A stretch of 64,000 nucleotides of DNA from Mesobacillus jeotgali. GTDB lineage: Bacteria; Bacillota; Bacilli; Bacillales; Cytobacillaceae. The position numbers and the translations under genes were made by a program. The DNA lies in NCBI RefSeq assembly GCF_031759225.1, contig NZ_CP134494.1:498001-562000 (forward strand), read 5' to 3'. Below, one piece after another: positions 50,845 to 61,023 of the stretch; positions within the stretch are counted from its first letter, which is position 1, and each line of letters begins with the position of its first letter. The notes beneath the pieces are model-generated. The model saw only the letters and a program-made list of their open reading frames with translations, did not search any database and was not told the DNA's origin.

Positions 50845-52854
50845 TTATGAAATTTTAAACTTTTTTATCAATGCCGCTAATTTGGTGCTGGACTCATTTA
50901 GCTCTATTGCAGATTGGGTGACTGAGCCTAACGCTCGTACCTGTTCATCAGTAGATGCACTAACCTGTTCAGATGAAGCTGCCGATTGTTCTGCAACGGA
51001 TGCGATGCTTTGGATGGATGCTACAACATCATCTTTTAGCTCATTGATATTTGCTACATCCGCCTTTATTGTATCAATGGAATGTACGATATTATTAATG
51101 GTCTGGGAGATTTCATTAAAAGCAACTTCTGTATGGCTAACTGCTTCGTTTTGTAAATGAGAAATTTTTAGCGTCTGATCCATTTCCTTCACGACAGATT
51201 GGGTTTCGTTTTCAATGGAGGATATCGTGAGTTTAACCTGTTGTGCCGCTTTTGCCGACTGCTCCGCGAGTTTTCGAACTTCCTCTGCCACAACGGCAAA
51301 ACCTCTTCCGCTATCACCAGCCCTTGCTGCCTCAATACTTGCATTTAAAGCAAGAAGATTGGTCTGTTCGGAAATTTCCGTTATGGAATGTATAACTTGT
51401 TCAATTTCTTGAACTTTTGATGCCAGCTTGTTAATGACATTGCCGACATTCTTAATGACCCCGTCACTTTCTCCGGTACTATGTCTAAGGGACTTCATTT
51501 GTTCAAGTCCTTGTTGATTTGTTTTCTCGGCTTGTCTTGATAGTCCTGTCATCTGATTCATGCTTTCCTGGACTCTTTCAATTTGAAGAGACAGGCTTAC
51601 AGTACGATTATTTGCTTCTTCAGAATCCATAGCCTGCTGTGTGGCTCCTGTAGCTACCTCACCAATCGCTTTGGCAACTTCTTCACTTGCAGCGATGGTT
51701 TCTTCAGCTACTGCAGTTAGATTCGAAGCAGAATCATTAACACTTTCAACAGAATTTTCTACAGATGAAATTAAGGTGCGCATATTCTCAACCATCACAT
51801 TGAAGTGTTCGGTAAGCTGGCCGGTTTCATCCTTGGAATTTGCCACTACATTAACGGTTAAGTCGCCTTGAGCAACCTTCTGGACCTGGCTATTCAACAA
51901 AGTAATCGGATTGGCTATACTTCTCGCCAGGAAATAGGTAATGGCAAGACTAGCGAAAACCGTCAATGAGGCTATGATTAGAATCAAGTTTCTTAGCTTT
52001 TGTGCACTTGCCAATAATTCGTTGGTTTCATACACCATTCCAATTTTCCAGTTTGTCTGGTCCAACGTTTGGAAAAATAACTGGTTTTCTGTGTTACTTT
52101 CCTCATATTTTGTAAAACCAGCATCCTTTTCTTTCAATACGGAGAAATATTGTTTCTTACTTAAATCCTTGCCCTGTTCTTTCGGATGGACAAGCACCAT
52201 TCCATTACTGTCCAAAAGCAAGGAGTATCCTTTATATCCTACCGCAGTCTTATTAATCATTTCTGATAATCCAGATAGGCTCAAATCTAATCCTACAACT
52301 CCCAGCACTTCCTTCGATGCTGGATCTAAAACGGGTTTAACAACAGTAACCACGTATTCTCCCGAACTGGCATCCAGGTATGGCTCTGTCCAAAGGGCTT
52401 TATCTGGTGATTCAAGAGCAGCTGTATACCAAGGTCTTCCTGTAGGGTCAAAGTCCGTCGGTAAATCAATAACTGGAGTAGTTTTAAATTGTTTTGTTTC
52501 AGCCCCAACGTAAATAACAGCTACGTTTTGATTAAGTCCCATAAAATTCTCGAAATCATTACTCACGATAGGCCAATATGCTGCAATTCCTGTTTGTTCG
52601 TTTTGCTTCACTTCTTTTAAATATTCAACTATACGGTTATCTTTGCTGTAGCGGTCAATAGTACTGCCATAAAAGTTAAGATAAAGATCAATGTTGCTCT
52701 TTAAATTGTCGATTTGCGATGTTGAGCTCGTATTTACATTTGATAAAATTTCTCTTTTCGTTTGAAAATACGTTAGTGCTGAGACTCCTATTAGCGTGAT
52801 CGCAATTAGCACGCTCATTGTAAGCATAATCTTGGTTTGAATTTTCTTGAACAT
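50845..52854 (-). CDS. Methyl-accepting chemotaxis protein with dCache sensor
   Basis: The 669-residue receptor has TM1 (about 10-30) and an extracytoplasmic dCache domain (about 32-285, with [24 protein letters not shown] and [17 protein letters not shown]). TM2 (about 290-312), HAMP and the signalling domain follow, the latter with its conserved tip [41 protein letters not shown]. It would sense an external amine or carboxylate-like ligand and signal to CheA. I place the start at ATG 52854, preceded by GGGGG; the longer frame to 53001 adds a non-typical tail. It stands alone. Confidence 0.94.
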   Translation of the reverse strand: MFKKIQTKIMLTMSVLIAITLIGVSALTYFQTKREILSNVNTSSTSQIDNLKSNIDLYLNFYGSTIDRYSKDNRIVEYLKEVKQNEQTGIAAYWPIVSNDFENFMGLNQNVAVIYVGAETKQFKTTPVIDLPTDFDPTGRPWYTAALESPDKALWTEPYLDASSGEYVVTVVKPVLDPASKEVLGVVGLDLSLSGLSEMINKTAVGYKGYSLLLDSNGMVLVHPKEQGKDLSKKQYFSVLKEKDAGFTKYEESNTENQLFFQTLDQTNWKIGMVYETNELLASAQKLRNLILIIASLTVFASLAITYFLARSIANPITLLNSQVQKVAQGDLTVNVVANSKDETGQLTEHFNVMVENMRTLISSVENSVESVNDSASNLTAVAEETIAASEEVAKAIGEVATGATQQAMDSEEANNRTVSLSLQIERVQESMNQMTGLSRQAEKTNQQGLEQMKSLRHSTGESDGVIKNVGNVINKLASKVQEIEQVIHSITEISEQTNLLALNASIEAARAGDSGRGFAVVAEEVRKLAEQSAKAAQQVKLTISSIENETQSVVKEMDQTLKISHLQNEAVSHTEVAFNEISQTINNIVHSIDTIKADVANINELKDDVVASIQSIASVAEQSAASSEQVSASTDEQVRALGSVTQSAIELNESSTKLAALIKKFKIS

Positions 52855-53540
52855 CCTTCCGCCCCCTAGTCCCTCTTCAAAAACCACTTCTTGTTTATGT
52901 ATCGGTACAAAAGGAAGAGAATTTATAATTTTAATACTTGAAAAATAATACAGTAATTTCTCGTTTAGGAATTTTCTACTTTCTGATCGTATTGCAAACA
53001 TTTTAAAGCGGATTATCTAAAAATGGCTTCCTCACTATGTAATCCTTATTAATCGTTCTTCAAATTAAAATGTAGGGTGGACCATTTTCCACTAAGGATT
53101 TGCCGTTTCTGATGAGGGAGTAATGAGAAGAGGTAACGGATAAATCAGAATTGGTTTTAAGATTAACTTTGTTTCTTGACGGCAACCATTCCTATATCGC
53201 CACAAGTGGGACAAAGGAATTGCCCTTTGTCTCTTTTTATTTCCTTTTCCTCAGTTTTTCTTAGTACAATGTCATGCCTATGTTGGGGAAGGTTCTGCGG
53301 AAGGAACTGATGTTTACTGTGATTTTTTGATAAAGAGGTTTTTGTAAAGAAATCAGGTTTAGTTAGAGGAAAAATTGGGTAAAAAGACCTTGATTTTTAA
53401 ATGGTTAAATCATCCTTTTAACCTATATTCAGGTAATGATATTTAATTAAAAAACGTTCTCAATTATAATGAAAAGTATGGAAAACTTCACCAACTCATT
53501 GGTGTTGTTTGTAAATTTTTTTAACGGGAAGTGAAGGTCC
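52855..53540. other. Gene-free region between the chemoreceptor and the yfj-like cluster
   Basis: About 690 bp with a terminator-like hairpin (53208-53239) and AT-rich DNA near 53440-53480 that should hold the promoter of the 53541 gene. No credible ORF. Confidence 0.45.
53208..53239 (+). terminator. Terminator-like hairpin
   Basis: GGGACAAAGG pairs with CCTTTGTCTC (G-U at the base), then TTTTT. No plus-strand gene ends just upstream. Confidence 0.5.
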
Positions 53541-54821
53541 TTGTCTTCAAAAATTGTATTCAACATCAATGAAGTCAATAGTTCTGTTTCAGGCCTAAGT
53601 CATACAATCAGCAGGCTGCAAAGCATCGAGAATAGGGTTTCCGGAGTAGGAAGCAGCGTTGATCCACGAATTCTTGGACGCAATGGAATAAGCGGCCAGT
53701 TTCGGCGTGCTTCGGCGTCCTCAAACCGAATCGAAATGCATATGAAGCAGTTGAAGTCTTTTACCATTCAATCCGCCGATCGTTACGCAAATTCGGAAAA
53801 CCGTGTGAATCGCCAGGCAGACGCTGTCAATAAGGCGATTGAGGCGGCAAGGAAACAGATTGATGGGCGTTTCGCCAGTGATTTATATGAAACGTACAAT
53901 AATACGATAGGCAGGCTTGAAGATATCTTGCACGGTCTGCAATATTCTGCGGGTGCCGGGATTATGCATTTGCTAGGTTTCAGGTTTAAGAGAGGCAAAG
54001 ACTTAAAGCATATTTTCCATGTTCTCGATGAACTTAAGTTTGGCAAGTTCAATATTCCAATGTCCAAATATATTTCCATGATTGAAGGATCAAGGGTGAA
54101 TAATTTCCTGGCTAAAATGATGATCAAGCCTTCATCTGTGATATTTAAGAGTGGAGCCAAATTCTCAGAAGTGCTTTATAAAAGGGTGGCAAATTTTTAT
54201 CCAGACGATCTGGTTTCCCTGACTGACAGCATGGCAGACTTAAGAAAGTCTTTAGCGCATTCAGGTACCTTCAGAGCAGGAATGGATGCGGTAAAGAGCC
54301 ATGCAGGTACCGTTCTGAAAAGCGGATGGAAACTTGCAAGAGGAAATGCCTTATTAGCTGGGGTCATCACTGCCGGGTCAGAGGCGATTGGTGCGGGTAT
54401 TAAAATAACTGAAAACTATTCGATCTACAGCGGCAACACTGAAAAGTTAAAAGAAGAAAATGCCAAGGTAGTTGGAAGGGCAGTATTCAAAACCGGTGTT
54501 GTAACAGCCACATCCCTCGGTGGCGCAGTAATTGGAGGAGCAGCCCTCAGCTTCCTTGGACCACCAGGTACGATGATTGGCGCGACTCTTGGCGGGATTG
54601 CCGGAAGCTGGGTCGGAGATAAAATTGCCGGATTCACTCCTTTGCAAAATGTTGTAGATAAAGTCTCAGTAAATTTCAAGGACTCTATTTATAAGGGGAC
54701 AGAAGCAATCGCATCAGGAGTATCTAAAGTAAAAGATGGCTTCAACAGCGTAAAATCGCATGCATCAAATTTGTTGAGCAGTTCGAAATCATTTTTAGGA
54801 TCTTTATCCTTTGGAAATTAG
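53541..54821 (+). CDS. WXG/SACOL2603-like protein with glycine-zipper tail (YfjB-like)
   Basis: The 426-residue protein has an N-terminal helical domain of about 95 residues (FNINEVNSSVSGLSHTISRL ... RYANSENRVNRQADAV). This resembles TIGR04197/SACOL2603-type type VII secretion substrates. A middle region follows, and then a glycine/alanine-rich hydrophobic zone (about 320-375, with GGAVIGGAALSFLG and GGIAGSWVGDKIAG), like the membrane-active part of secreted effectors. The start is TTG 53541 behind AAGTGAAGG. Gene order recalls B. subtilis yfjB-C-D-E. Secretion and membrane activity are inference. Confidence 0.7.
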   Translation: MSSKIVFNINEVNSSVSGLSHTISRLQSIENRVSGVGSSVDPRILGRNGISGQFRRASASSNRIEMHMKQLKSFTIQSADRYANSENRVNRQADAVNKAIEAARKQIDGRFASDLYETYNNTIGRLEDILHGLQYSAGAGIMHLLGFRFKRGKDLKHIFHVLDELKFGKFNIPMSKYISMIEGSRVNNFLAKMMIKPSSVIFKSGAKFSEVLYKRVANFYPDDLVSLTDSMADLRKSLAHSGTFRAGMDAVKSHAGTVLKSGWKLARGNALLAGVITAGSEAIGAGIKITENYSIYSGNTEKLKEENAKVVGRAVFKTGVVTATSLGGAVIGGAALSFLGPPGTMIGATLGGIAGSWVGDKIAGFTPLQNVVDKVSVNFKDSIYKGTEAIASGVSKVKDGFNSVKSHASNLLSSSKSFLGSLSFGN

Positions 54822-54830
54822 GTGGAATTA

Positions 54831-55613
54831 ATGAATCATTTCTCTCTATCAATAGAAGAGTTAATTTACTGTTTTTATTCCGAAGGATTCTTTGAGCAGG
54901 GAAATGCCCTGAAGCAAGTCTACTTCGGTGATTTAGATGATGAAAAAATGGACCTCGTGCTTCAAGTATCGACACGTTCTCTTCTGGCTAAAAATTTGCT
55001 GCATTATAAAAAGCATAAGTTTGCGCTCGTGAATGAACTTGCCGATGTCATATCTGCCCTTAACCATTCCGATCAGTCCATCAAGTTATCCCGCCATGGA
55101 GAGGATGGGAGCGAGGAAACCGTCTCCTATCATGTAAGTGAAGGACAACTTTTTGAGCATTCTTTGAAATTTGATGAGCAGGTACATGTATTTAAAATGG
55201 TGACTTTGGAGCATGTGGTTTCATCCATTAGTGAGTTCTATCAAGTAGGCGAAAAGACGGCAGCTGAGGAGACAGGATTTTCTATTTCTCAGGAAGAATT
55301 CGAGATTATGCTGGATTCCCTTACTGATAATCAAAAATTATTCGAGCTTCCGAAGCTGGAGGGCGTCAAACAGCGATTCTATCAAACACTTAAAAAAACT
55401 TCGGGTAGACTTAACACAATGTTATTTCTGGAATATGGCAGGAATAATGAACCCGAAGCGAAGAATATGATTCTATTTACGAATGCACCACAAGAAAATT
55501 GGGTCATTGAAAAAGTGGATGAAGCATTTACTGTTATATGTGGCTGCCAGGAATTAATCAAGAAACTGGTACAAGAAAATTTGCAAGAAAAGGAAACAAT
55601 GAATAATGGATAA
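54831..55613 (+). CDS. Possible secretion-chaperone-like protein (YfjC-like)
   Basis: This 260-residue soluble protein starts with FSLSIEELIYCFYSEGFFEQGN and has VSTRSLLAKNLLHY, then mixed alpha/beta. The opening (LSIEEL...L...G, then a 'S-R-S-L-A-K-L-L' helix) loosely recalls EspG-type chaperones of type VII secretion. That is a weak structural guess. AGGTGG at 54820-54825 selects ATG 54831; the preceding gene's stop is at 54821. The downstream membrane protein gene overlaps it by 8 bp, so the three form one operon. Confidence 0.65.
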   Translation: MNHFSLSIEELIYCFYSEGFFEQGNALKQVYFGDLDDEKMDLVLQVSTRSLLAKNLLHYKKHKFALVNELADVISALNHSDQSIKLSRHGEDGSEETVSYHVSEGQLFEHSLKFDEQVHVFKMVTLEHVVSSISEFYQVGEKTAAEETGFSISQEEFEIMLDSLTDNQKLFELPKLEGVKQRFYQTLKKTSGRLNTMLFLEYGRNNEPEAKNMILFTNAPQENWVIEKVDEAFTVICGCQELIKKLVQENLQEKETMNNG

Positions 55614-56136
55614 TAACGATAAAGTGATCCAGGAAGAACATAATATAAAAGTTTCAGAAGGAAAGGTCGAGATCCTCTACACAAATCCAGGTGCCGGTTG
55701 CATGGTATCGTCTGCGTTGTTTGGTACTTTGCTTTCCGCCTTTGTTCTGTTCGTTGTAGCGCCTGATTCAGGTTTCGTAAGAGGCTTTTTAAGTATCGTC
55801 ATCGGACTGATCGGACTGATTTTTTCAGGCTCCATCTTACTCAAGCTCATAAGTGTCATCCTTTCAGGCAAGACATTATTAAGTATTGAGTCTGGGTTGT
55901 TAAAAGGTCGTAAAGATAGTGTTCGAATCAATGAGATCAAAGATATCAAGTGGGGCGGCGCCAGCTTAAAGTACCTTGTTGTCCAAACCACAAACAAAAA
56001 GAAAATCAAATTTCCTACTTATAACCTGGTAGGCGAAGAAAAAGTGAACCAGGTGATACAGGAATATCTAGTTCCTCTTGCCACACCTGAATTGAAGTCG
56101 AATTGGGAAAAGCGCATGGGCAATAAAGGGGCTTGA
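55606..56136 (+). CDS. DUF5381-like two-TM protein (YfjD-like)
   Basis: The 176-residue protein has a short acidic N-terminus (KVSEGKVEILYTNPGAGC) and two membrane helices (about 30-50 and 55-80). The C-terminal cytoplasmic domain is PH-like, with RINEIKDIKWGGASLKYLVVQTTNKKKIKFPTYNLV. It shares about half its residues with the next-but-one gene at 56296, so the pair arose by duplication. Both resemble YfjD/YfjE of B. subtilis. It overlaps the preceding gene by 8 bp. Confidence 0.75.
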   Translation: MDNNDKVIQEEHNIKVSEGKVEILYTNPGAGCMVSSALFGTLLSAFVLFVVAPDSGFVRGFLSIVIGLIGLIFSGSILLKLISVILSGKTLLSIESGLLKGRKDSVRINEIKDIKWGGASLKYLVVQTTNKKKIKFPTYNLVGEEKVNQVIQEYLVPLATPELKSNWEKRMGNKGA

Positions 56137-56147
56137 GTGTGAGACTT

Positions 56148-56171
56148 AGGGACGGTTCTCATGTCCCATCC
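56148..56171 (+). repeat. GGGACGGTTC dispersed motif
   Basis: GGGACGGTTCTCATGTCCC here can fold on itself (GGGAC/GTCCC). Relatives occur at 33553-33584, 34411, 44131-44142, 45869-45880 and 61624-61650. Confidence 0.6.
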
Positions 56172-56185
56172 GGGAGGCGAATTAA

Positions 56186-56222
56186 AGGAGTAAGAGGAAG
56201 AACCTTTCGCTCCTTTTTCGTC
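56186..56222 (+). terminator. Terminator between the two DUF5381-like genes
   Basis: AAAGGAG pairs with CTCCTTT (inner AGAGG/CCTTT), ending in T-run. It would separate the second paralogue into its own unit, or act as an attenuator. Confidence 0.65.
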
Positions 56223-56295
56223 ATTGTTTTTGGAATCGACTCTGCTTCCAAATTACTCGAAGAAAATGTCATAGACTCATTGGAAAAGGTGCCAT

Positions 56296-56814
56296 ATGGA
56301 AAATGAAATTCAAGAGAATAATATAAAAGTTTACGATGATCGAGTAGAGGTAGTTTACACCAGCGGGGGAGTCGGCTGCCTGCTTACTTCGGGTATTACC
56401 ATGACATTGGCTGCCCTATTTATTTTATTCTACATAGTTCCAGATTCGAATATTGTCAGAGCGTTCATTGGGATCATCATTGGAGTGATTGGCTTATTGT
56501 TTTTCGGAACGATGCTGTTAAAGGTTTTAAGAGCAGTACTTACCGGGAAGGCAGTATACACAGTTCAGGATGGGTATTTCAAAGGGAAGAACAAGGCAGT
56601 TCGGATCGAGGAAATCACAGATATGAAATGGGCTGGCAGTTCGTTGAAGTATCTGGCAATCAAAACAACAAACAACAAGACCATCAAGTTATCTTCTTAT
56701 AATCTCGTTCCTGAAGAAAAAGTGGACCAGGTGATCAATGATTATGTTATTCCATATGCGAACCCTGAATTTAAGGAGAACTGGATTAAGCGTATGGGCA
56801 ATAGAGGCGCATAA
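56296..56814 (+). CDS. DUF5381-like two-TM protein (YfjE-like paralogue)
   Basis: The 172-residue protein is a paralogue of the protein at 55606: same N-terminal KVYDDRVEVVYTSGGVGC, two helices, and C-terminal RIEEITDMKWAGSSLKYLAIKTTNNKTIKLSSYNLVPEEKVDQVI. Both end in a nearly identical R/K-RMGN-(K/R)-GA motif. AAAAGGTG precedes ATG 56296. A strong terminator follows. The twin genes suggest a hetero- or homodimeric membrane component. Confidence 0.75.
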   Translation: MENEIQENNIKVYDDRVEVVYTSGGVGCLLTSGITMTLAALFILFYIVPDSNIVRAFIGIIIGVIGLLFFGTMLLKVLRAVLTGKAVYTVQDGYFKGKNKAVRIEEITDMKWAGSSLKYLAIKTTNNKTIKLSSYNLVPEEKVDQVINDYVIPYANPEFKENWIKRMGNRGA

Positions 56815-56865
56815 ATTTATTGAAGGCTGATATGTGTCTCCTAAATAATAAAAATACCAACTTGT

Positions 56866-56896
56866 AAGACAGCGGGTCCGCCCCGCTGTCTTTTAT
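56866..56896 (+). terminator. Terminator before the multi-AAA gene
   Basis: AAGACAGCGGG pairs with CCCGCTGTCTT, ending in TTATT. Confidence 0.88.
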
Positions 56897-56977
56897 TATT
56901 TGGAAAATCTAATTGTAATTGTTATATATTGGTTTAAAATTATTAGTAGTAAATCATATGTAAGGTGAGGTTGGGTC

Positions 56978-59900
56978 ATGGGTTTCCAAAAATGGCTTCG
57001 TATTTTATTGCCTGAGCTTCAATTGGTCGATTATGTGCAGGCAAAGGGGTTCAGGGGCAAGAAGCAGAAGTTGGGTGGACAGTCGCAGACGATGGTTCAT
57101 CCTGGTGCCTTGAGGACGGAATCGGTAGGTGGGAGTCCGCAGCATGTTCCACATTCTGTTGGCGGTGTCGGGGAAGTAGTCAAGGATGCGAAGTATGGTA
57201 TGAAACAGATGGGCTTGAACCGGTCCAATGAAGAGTTGGATACGATTTTTGCTGAGATCAAGAAGGAACTGAATAGCAGGATTTTGCGCCAGGGAGCATT
57301 CATTGATGAGCTGCTGGTCTCTTATAAGAAAGCCTTTTTTAAGAGAGAGAAAGGCAAGGTTCAAAATACGATCCTGCTGGCAGGACCAACGGGAACGGGC
57401 AAGTATACGACATTGCAGTTGCTGGTCGATCAGCTTTATAAGAAAAAACTTGTGCCTTATAAACGGGTGGCGACGATTGATTTGCGGAATTATACCGAGG
57501 AGGACATTCACAGCAATTTCGTCCTGGATTGTTCGGCGGCCTTTGAATACGGAATTGGGACGGTTTGTTTCATAGGGTTGGAGAAGGCGAATGCTGAGGT
57601 TCTTAAGTATGTTTCTAGGCTGGTCCAGCAGGGTTATTTCCGGACATCAAACAGTCTTATGGTGGATGCCTCCAATTATTTTCTTGTATTTTACAGTGAT
57701 GTCGATTTGAAAGAGGAAGTGCACGGACAGCTTCCTGCTGAAGTAGCGAATAAAATTCCTGCTCCTATTTTAAAAGGAATACAATCCTATGCGATTTCAG
57801 CACCGCTGATGCCTGCCGATGTCGAGGCTATTTTAAGAGGGAAGCTTCAGGCAGCTGCCCGCAGGCTCGAAAGCCAGACACAATTGAATGTTTCATTTGA
57901 GCCAGGTGTTTTCACTGGTTTGGTTGAACGGATTATGGTGACGAAGAAATATGGTGAAGCGATCGAGAGTCTGGTAGAGAAGGATTTTTATCAGGGGCTG
58001 GTCGATTTAAGGTCGAGAGGAACTTTATTGGCCGGGGACTTCGTCCAGATTCAGCTGCAGCAGGATGATTTGCTGGCTGTAAAAGGGCAGCAAAGCTTCT
58101 TATTAAAATCAATTCCAATGGTGGAAGAGGAAAAAATAGAAGACCTGCTTGAAGAGCTTAACCGCTTGACTGGTTTGCATAGCGTAAAAAGAGCGATTCA
58201 TGAACTGCTGGAGACGGTGAAGGCAGAGAAGATGAGGCAGGATGCCGGGTACAAGACGGCTGGTAAAATGGCGATACATATGGTGTTCACCGGGAATCCG
58301 GGGACGGGCAAAACAACGGTTGCGCGGCTCGTTTCACGGATTTTAAAAGCGATGGGCTTGCTTTCACAGGGGCAATTGGTAGAGGCATCAAGACAGGACT
58401 TGGTAGGAGAATATCTTGGGTCCACGGCACCTAAAACCAATGCGGCTATTGAGCGCTCTCTTGGCGGGGTACTATTCATTGATGAAGCCTATTCCTTGTC
58501 GAGAAACAAGCAGGATCCGTTCGGGATGGAAGCAATTGATACATTGGTAAAGGGAATGGAGGACCACCGGGACAATCTGGTGCTGGTGCTGGCAGGGTAC
58601 ACCAATGAGATGGAGGATTTCCTGAGAATGAATCCAGGCCTACAATCGCGGTTTCCCTATATCATCGAGTTCCCGGATTACACTTCCGAAGAGATGTATG
58701 AGATTTTGGAAGGAATGGCGAAGGCGAAGGACTTTACGATTGATACTGGCATTAAGGAGCAGCTCCTTGAGTTATTTGATTCCAAGCAGATTTCCGGACG
58801 TAATGATGCCGGAAACGGACGTCTTGTCCGCAATATATTGGAGGATGCTATCAGGAAACAGGCAGTGCGCCTGAACCAGGAAACCGGTGCTAAAGATTAT
58901 AAGCTTTTAACAGCTTTGGATTTCGGTATTGCCGAGCGGCCACAATTCGAACTGGAGCCGGCATTTGAAAACATCATCGGCCTCGATAATGTAAAGGATT
59001 TTATCAGAAGCCTTGAAAAACAAATCCGTGCCAATGAAAAGCGGAAAAAAGCTGGAGTCCTGACAGAACAGTCACAAACTTTGAATATCGTCTTTTCCGG
59101 GAATCCAGGGACAGGAAAGACAACGATGGCCCGAATGCTTGCCGAGATGCTGAAGTCGATGGGGCTGTTGAAAATAGGCCATTTGATCGAAGTGGACCGG
59201 AGCAATCTCGTGGCAGAATATATGGGACAGACAGCGGTTAAAACGACCGAAGTTGTCCAGTCTGCATTAGGCGGAGTGTTATTTATCGATGAAGCTTACA
59301 GTCTGGTAGAAGAAGGCGTACAGGGAGGCGGCTTTGGCAAAGAAGCGATTGATACCCTTGTCAGATTGATTGAAAATCATCGGAACGACCTGGTAGTGAT
59401 TTTGGCTGGGTACACCGATGAAATGGAGAAGTTTTTACGAAGCAATCCGGGGCTAGGTTCTCGTTTTCCATTGAAGATTGAGTTCCCTGATTATACAGCG
59501 GAACAGCTTACTAAGATAACGGATATCCAGGCAAAAGCAAAGGGATTCAATCTCGATGGAGATGCTCAGCAGGCGTTGACTCCGTTTTATGAGAAAAAGC
59601 AGATTCCTGGGAAAAATGACAGCGGCAATGGGCGTCTGGTGAGAAATACGCTGGAGTCGGCGATTCGGAACCAGGCAGTCAGAATCGTTGAGGCTGAGGT
59701 TGTCAGCCCAGAAGAATTGAATCTGTTGACCATTGCTGATTTTGGATTGCTGGAACACCAGCCGAAAGTGAATGCGTTAAAAGAATTGGATGCAGTCATC
59801 GGTCTGGATGAGGTTAAAACATTCGTCCGTCAGCTAACCGCGCAGATTGAAGTGGCGAATAAAAGGAAAGCGATGGGACTGCCGGATATGGGTGCGCAAT

Positions 59901-60577
59901 CTCTGCATATGGTTTTCAAAGGCAACCCTGGAACCGGAAAAACAACGATCGCCAGGATTCTTGCCCGCAGGCTGAAGGAGCTGGGGGTGATCAAGCTGGA
60001 TCACATCGTGGAAACGGACCGTTCCGGACTTGTGGCTGGATATGTTGGCCAAACGGCTCTTAAAACACGTGAAGTTCTCGAAAAGGCGCTGGGCGGAATT
60101 TTATTCATCGATGAAGCCTATGCTCTTATGGGTGACGGTCAGGACTTTGGACAGGAAGCGATTGATACAGTAGTTAAGTTCATGGACGATCACCGTGAGA
60201 ATTTAATTGTGATTTTAGCAGGTTATGAGGAAGATATGGAACAGCTGCTGGATTCGAATGCAGGCTTGCGTTCAAGATTCCCGAATGTGATTACCTTCCC
60301 GGATTATTCAGTTGATGAGCTGGTGGAAATCTCGATTCGTATCCTGAAGCCTAAAGGCTATGAGTTGAGTCCTGACGGAGCAGAGGCTCTCAAGGGAATA
60401 TTTGAACGGGTTGAAGGCGGAGCTTCTTCGGGTAATGGCCGTCTGGCGAGGAATATCTGTGAAGCAGCAATCCGCCAGCACGCGCTGAGGCTGAGCGAAA
60501 TTGAAGAGCCAACCATAGAGGATTTAACGTTGCTGAAGCGTGAGGACTTTTTACAAGCCGGGGGTGTTGCAAGATGA
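56978..60577 (+). CDS. Giant CbbX/EccA-like protein with four AAA+ modules
   Basis: The 1199-residue protein has an N-terminal linker (about 1-95). A first ClpB-like AAA module carries a degenerate Walker A (GPTGTGKYT, residues 136-144, tyrosine for S/T) and a degenerate Walker B (VCFIGLEKA). Three CbbX/SpoVK-type modules follow, each with GNPGTGKTT (starting near residues 439, 708 and 982), the Walker B GG(V/I)LFIDEAY(S/A)L and the arginine region SRFP. The repeat period is about 270 residues. EccA of type VII secretion is a CbbX-type ATPase with one such module. AAGGTGAGG precedes ATG 56978. It overlaps the next gene by 4 bp. Confidence 0.93.
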   Translation: MGFQKWLRILLPELQLVDYVQAKGFRGKKQKLGGQSQTMVHPGALRTESVGGSPQHVPHSVGGVGEVVKDAKYGMKQMGLNRSNEELDTIFAEIKKELNSRILRQGAFIDELLVSYKKAFFKREKGKVQNTILLAGPTGTGKYTTLQLLVDQLYKKKLVPYKRVATIDLRNYTEEDIHSNFVLDCSAAFEYGIGTVCFIGLEKANAEVLKYVSRLVQQGYFRTSNSLMVDASNYFLVFYSDVDLKEEVHGQLPAEVANKIPAPILKGIQSYAISAPLMPADVEAILRGKLQAAARRLESQTQLNVSFEPGVFTGLVERIMVTKKYGEAIESLVEKDFYQGLVDLRSRGTLLAGDFVQIQLQQDDLLAVKGQQSFLLKSIPMVEEEKIEDLLEELNRLTGLHSVKRAIHELLETVKAEKMRQDAGYKTAGKMAIHMVFTGNPGTGKTTVARLVSRILKAMGLLSQGQLVEASRQDLVGEYLGSTAPKTNAAIERSLGGVLFIDEAYSLSRNKQDPFGMEAIDTLVKGMEDHRDNLVLVLAGYTNEMEDFLRMNPGLQSRFPYIIEFPDYTSEEMYEILEGMAKAKDFTIDTGIKEQLLELFDSKQISGRNDAGNGRLVRNILEDAIRKQAVRLNQETGAKDYKLLTALDFGIAERPQFELEPAFENIIGLDNVKDFIRSLEKQIRANEKRKKAGVLTEQSQTLNIVFSGNPGTGKTTMARMLAEMLKSMGLLKIGHLIEVDRSNLVAEYMGQTAVKTTEVVQSALGGVLFIDEAYSLVEEGVQGGGFGKEAIDTLVRLIENHRNDLVVILAGYTDEMEKFLRSNPGLGSRFPLKIEFPDYTAEQLTKITDIQAKAKGFNLDGDAQQALTPFYEKKQIPGKNDSGNGRLVRNTLESAIRNQAVRIVEAEVVSPEELNLLTIADFGLLEHQPKVNALKELDAVIGLDEVKTFVRQLTAQIEVANKRKAMGLPDMGAQSLHMVFKGNPGTGKTTIARILARRLKELGVIKLDHIVETDRSGLVAGYVGQTALKTREVLEKALGGILFIDEAYALMGDGQDFGQEAIDTVVKFMDDHRENLIVILAGYEEDMEQLLDSNAGLRSRFPNVITFPDYSVDELVEISIRILKPKGYELSPDGAEALKGIFERVEGGASSGNGRLARNICEAAIRQHALRLSEIEEPTIEDLTLLKREDFLQAGGVAR

Positions 60578-61011
60578 AAAAGATCATCAAATTTTTATGG
60601 GCTCTGTTTTTTTACGTTTTTCTTTTTCCAGTCACGATCCTGGTCATTGTCTTTGGGCCGCTGATGACCTTTACGGATCTTCTTGACGTTTATAAACTGG
60701 GGGCGCCAAGACTTGGGATGGGCTTAGGTGTGATTGCTTTTCTGGGATTCATTCTCTTTTTATCGATGAAGTACCATTCTTTAAGTTGGATCTATCGCAA
60801 GTTCCCTGTGCTCCTGCCGTTCTTCCAGATGTGTTTCGTCAGTTTTATCGTCATGGATCTTAGCCTGACCTTCGCAAACCTCTGGGCAGACACGATGATC
60901 ATTGGGAAAACTGTTGCCATCGGCTTATCAGTGCTCACCATTTTGGCCGGAAGAGCCTTTCTATCGTATTGGTATTATAAGTATCCAATCAGCTATAAGA
61001 TGGTTCGTTAA
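60574..61011 (+). CDS. Four-TM membrane protein, unknown
   Basis: The 145-residue protein has four predicted helices (about 5-28, 48-66, 78-98, 108-128) and a basic C-terminal end. It overlaps the AAA gene by ATGA, so it is translationally coupled and may anchor or partner that ATPase at the membrane. No family is recognised. Cysteine and charged residues within the helices are few. Confidence 0.75.
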   Translation: MKKIIKFLWALFFYVFLFPVTILVIVFGPLMTFTDLLDVYKLGAPRLGMGLGVIAFLGFILFLSMKYHSLSWIYRKFPVLLPFFQMCFVSFIVMDLSLTFANLWADTMIIGKTVAIGLSVLTILAGRAFLSYWYYKYPISYKMVR

Positions 61012-61023
61012 GGAGGAACAGCG

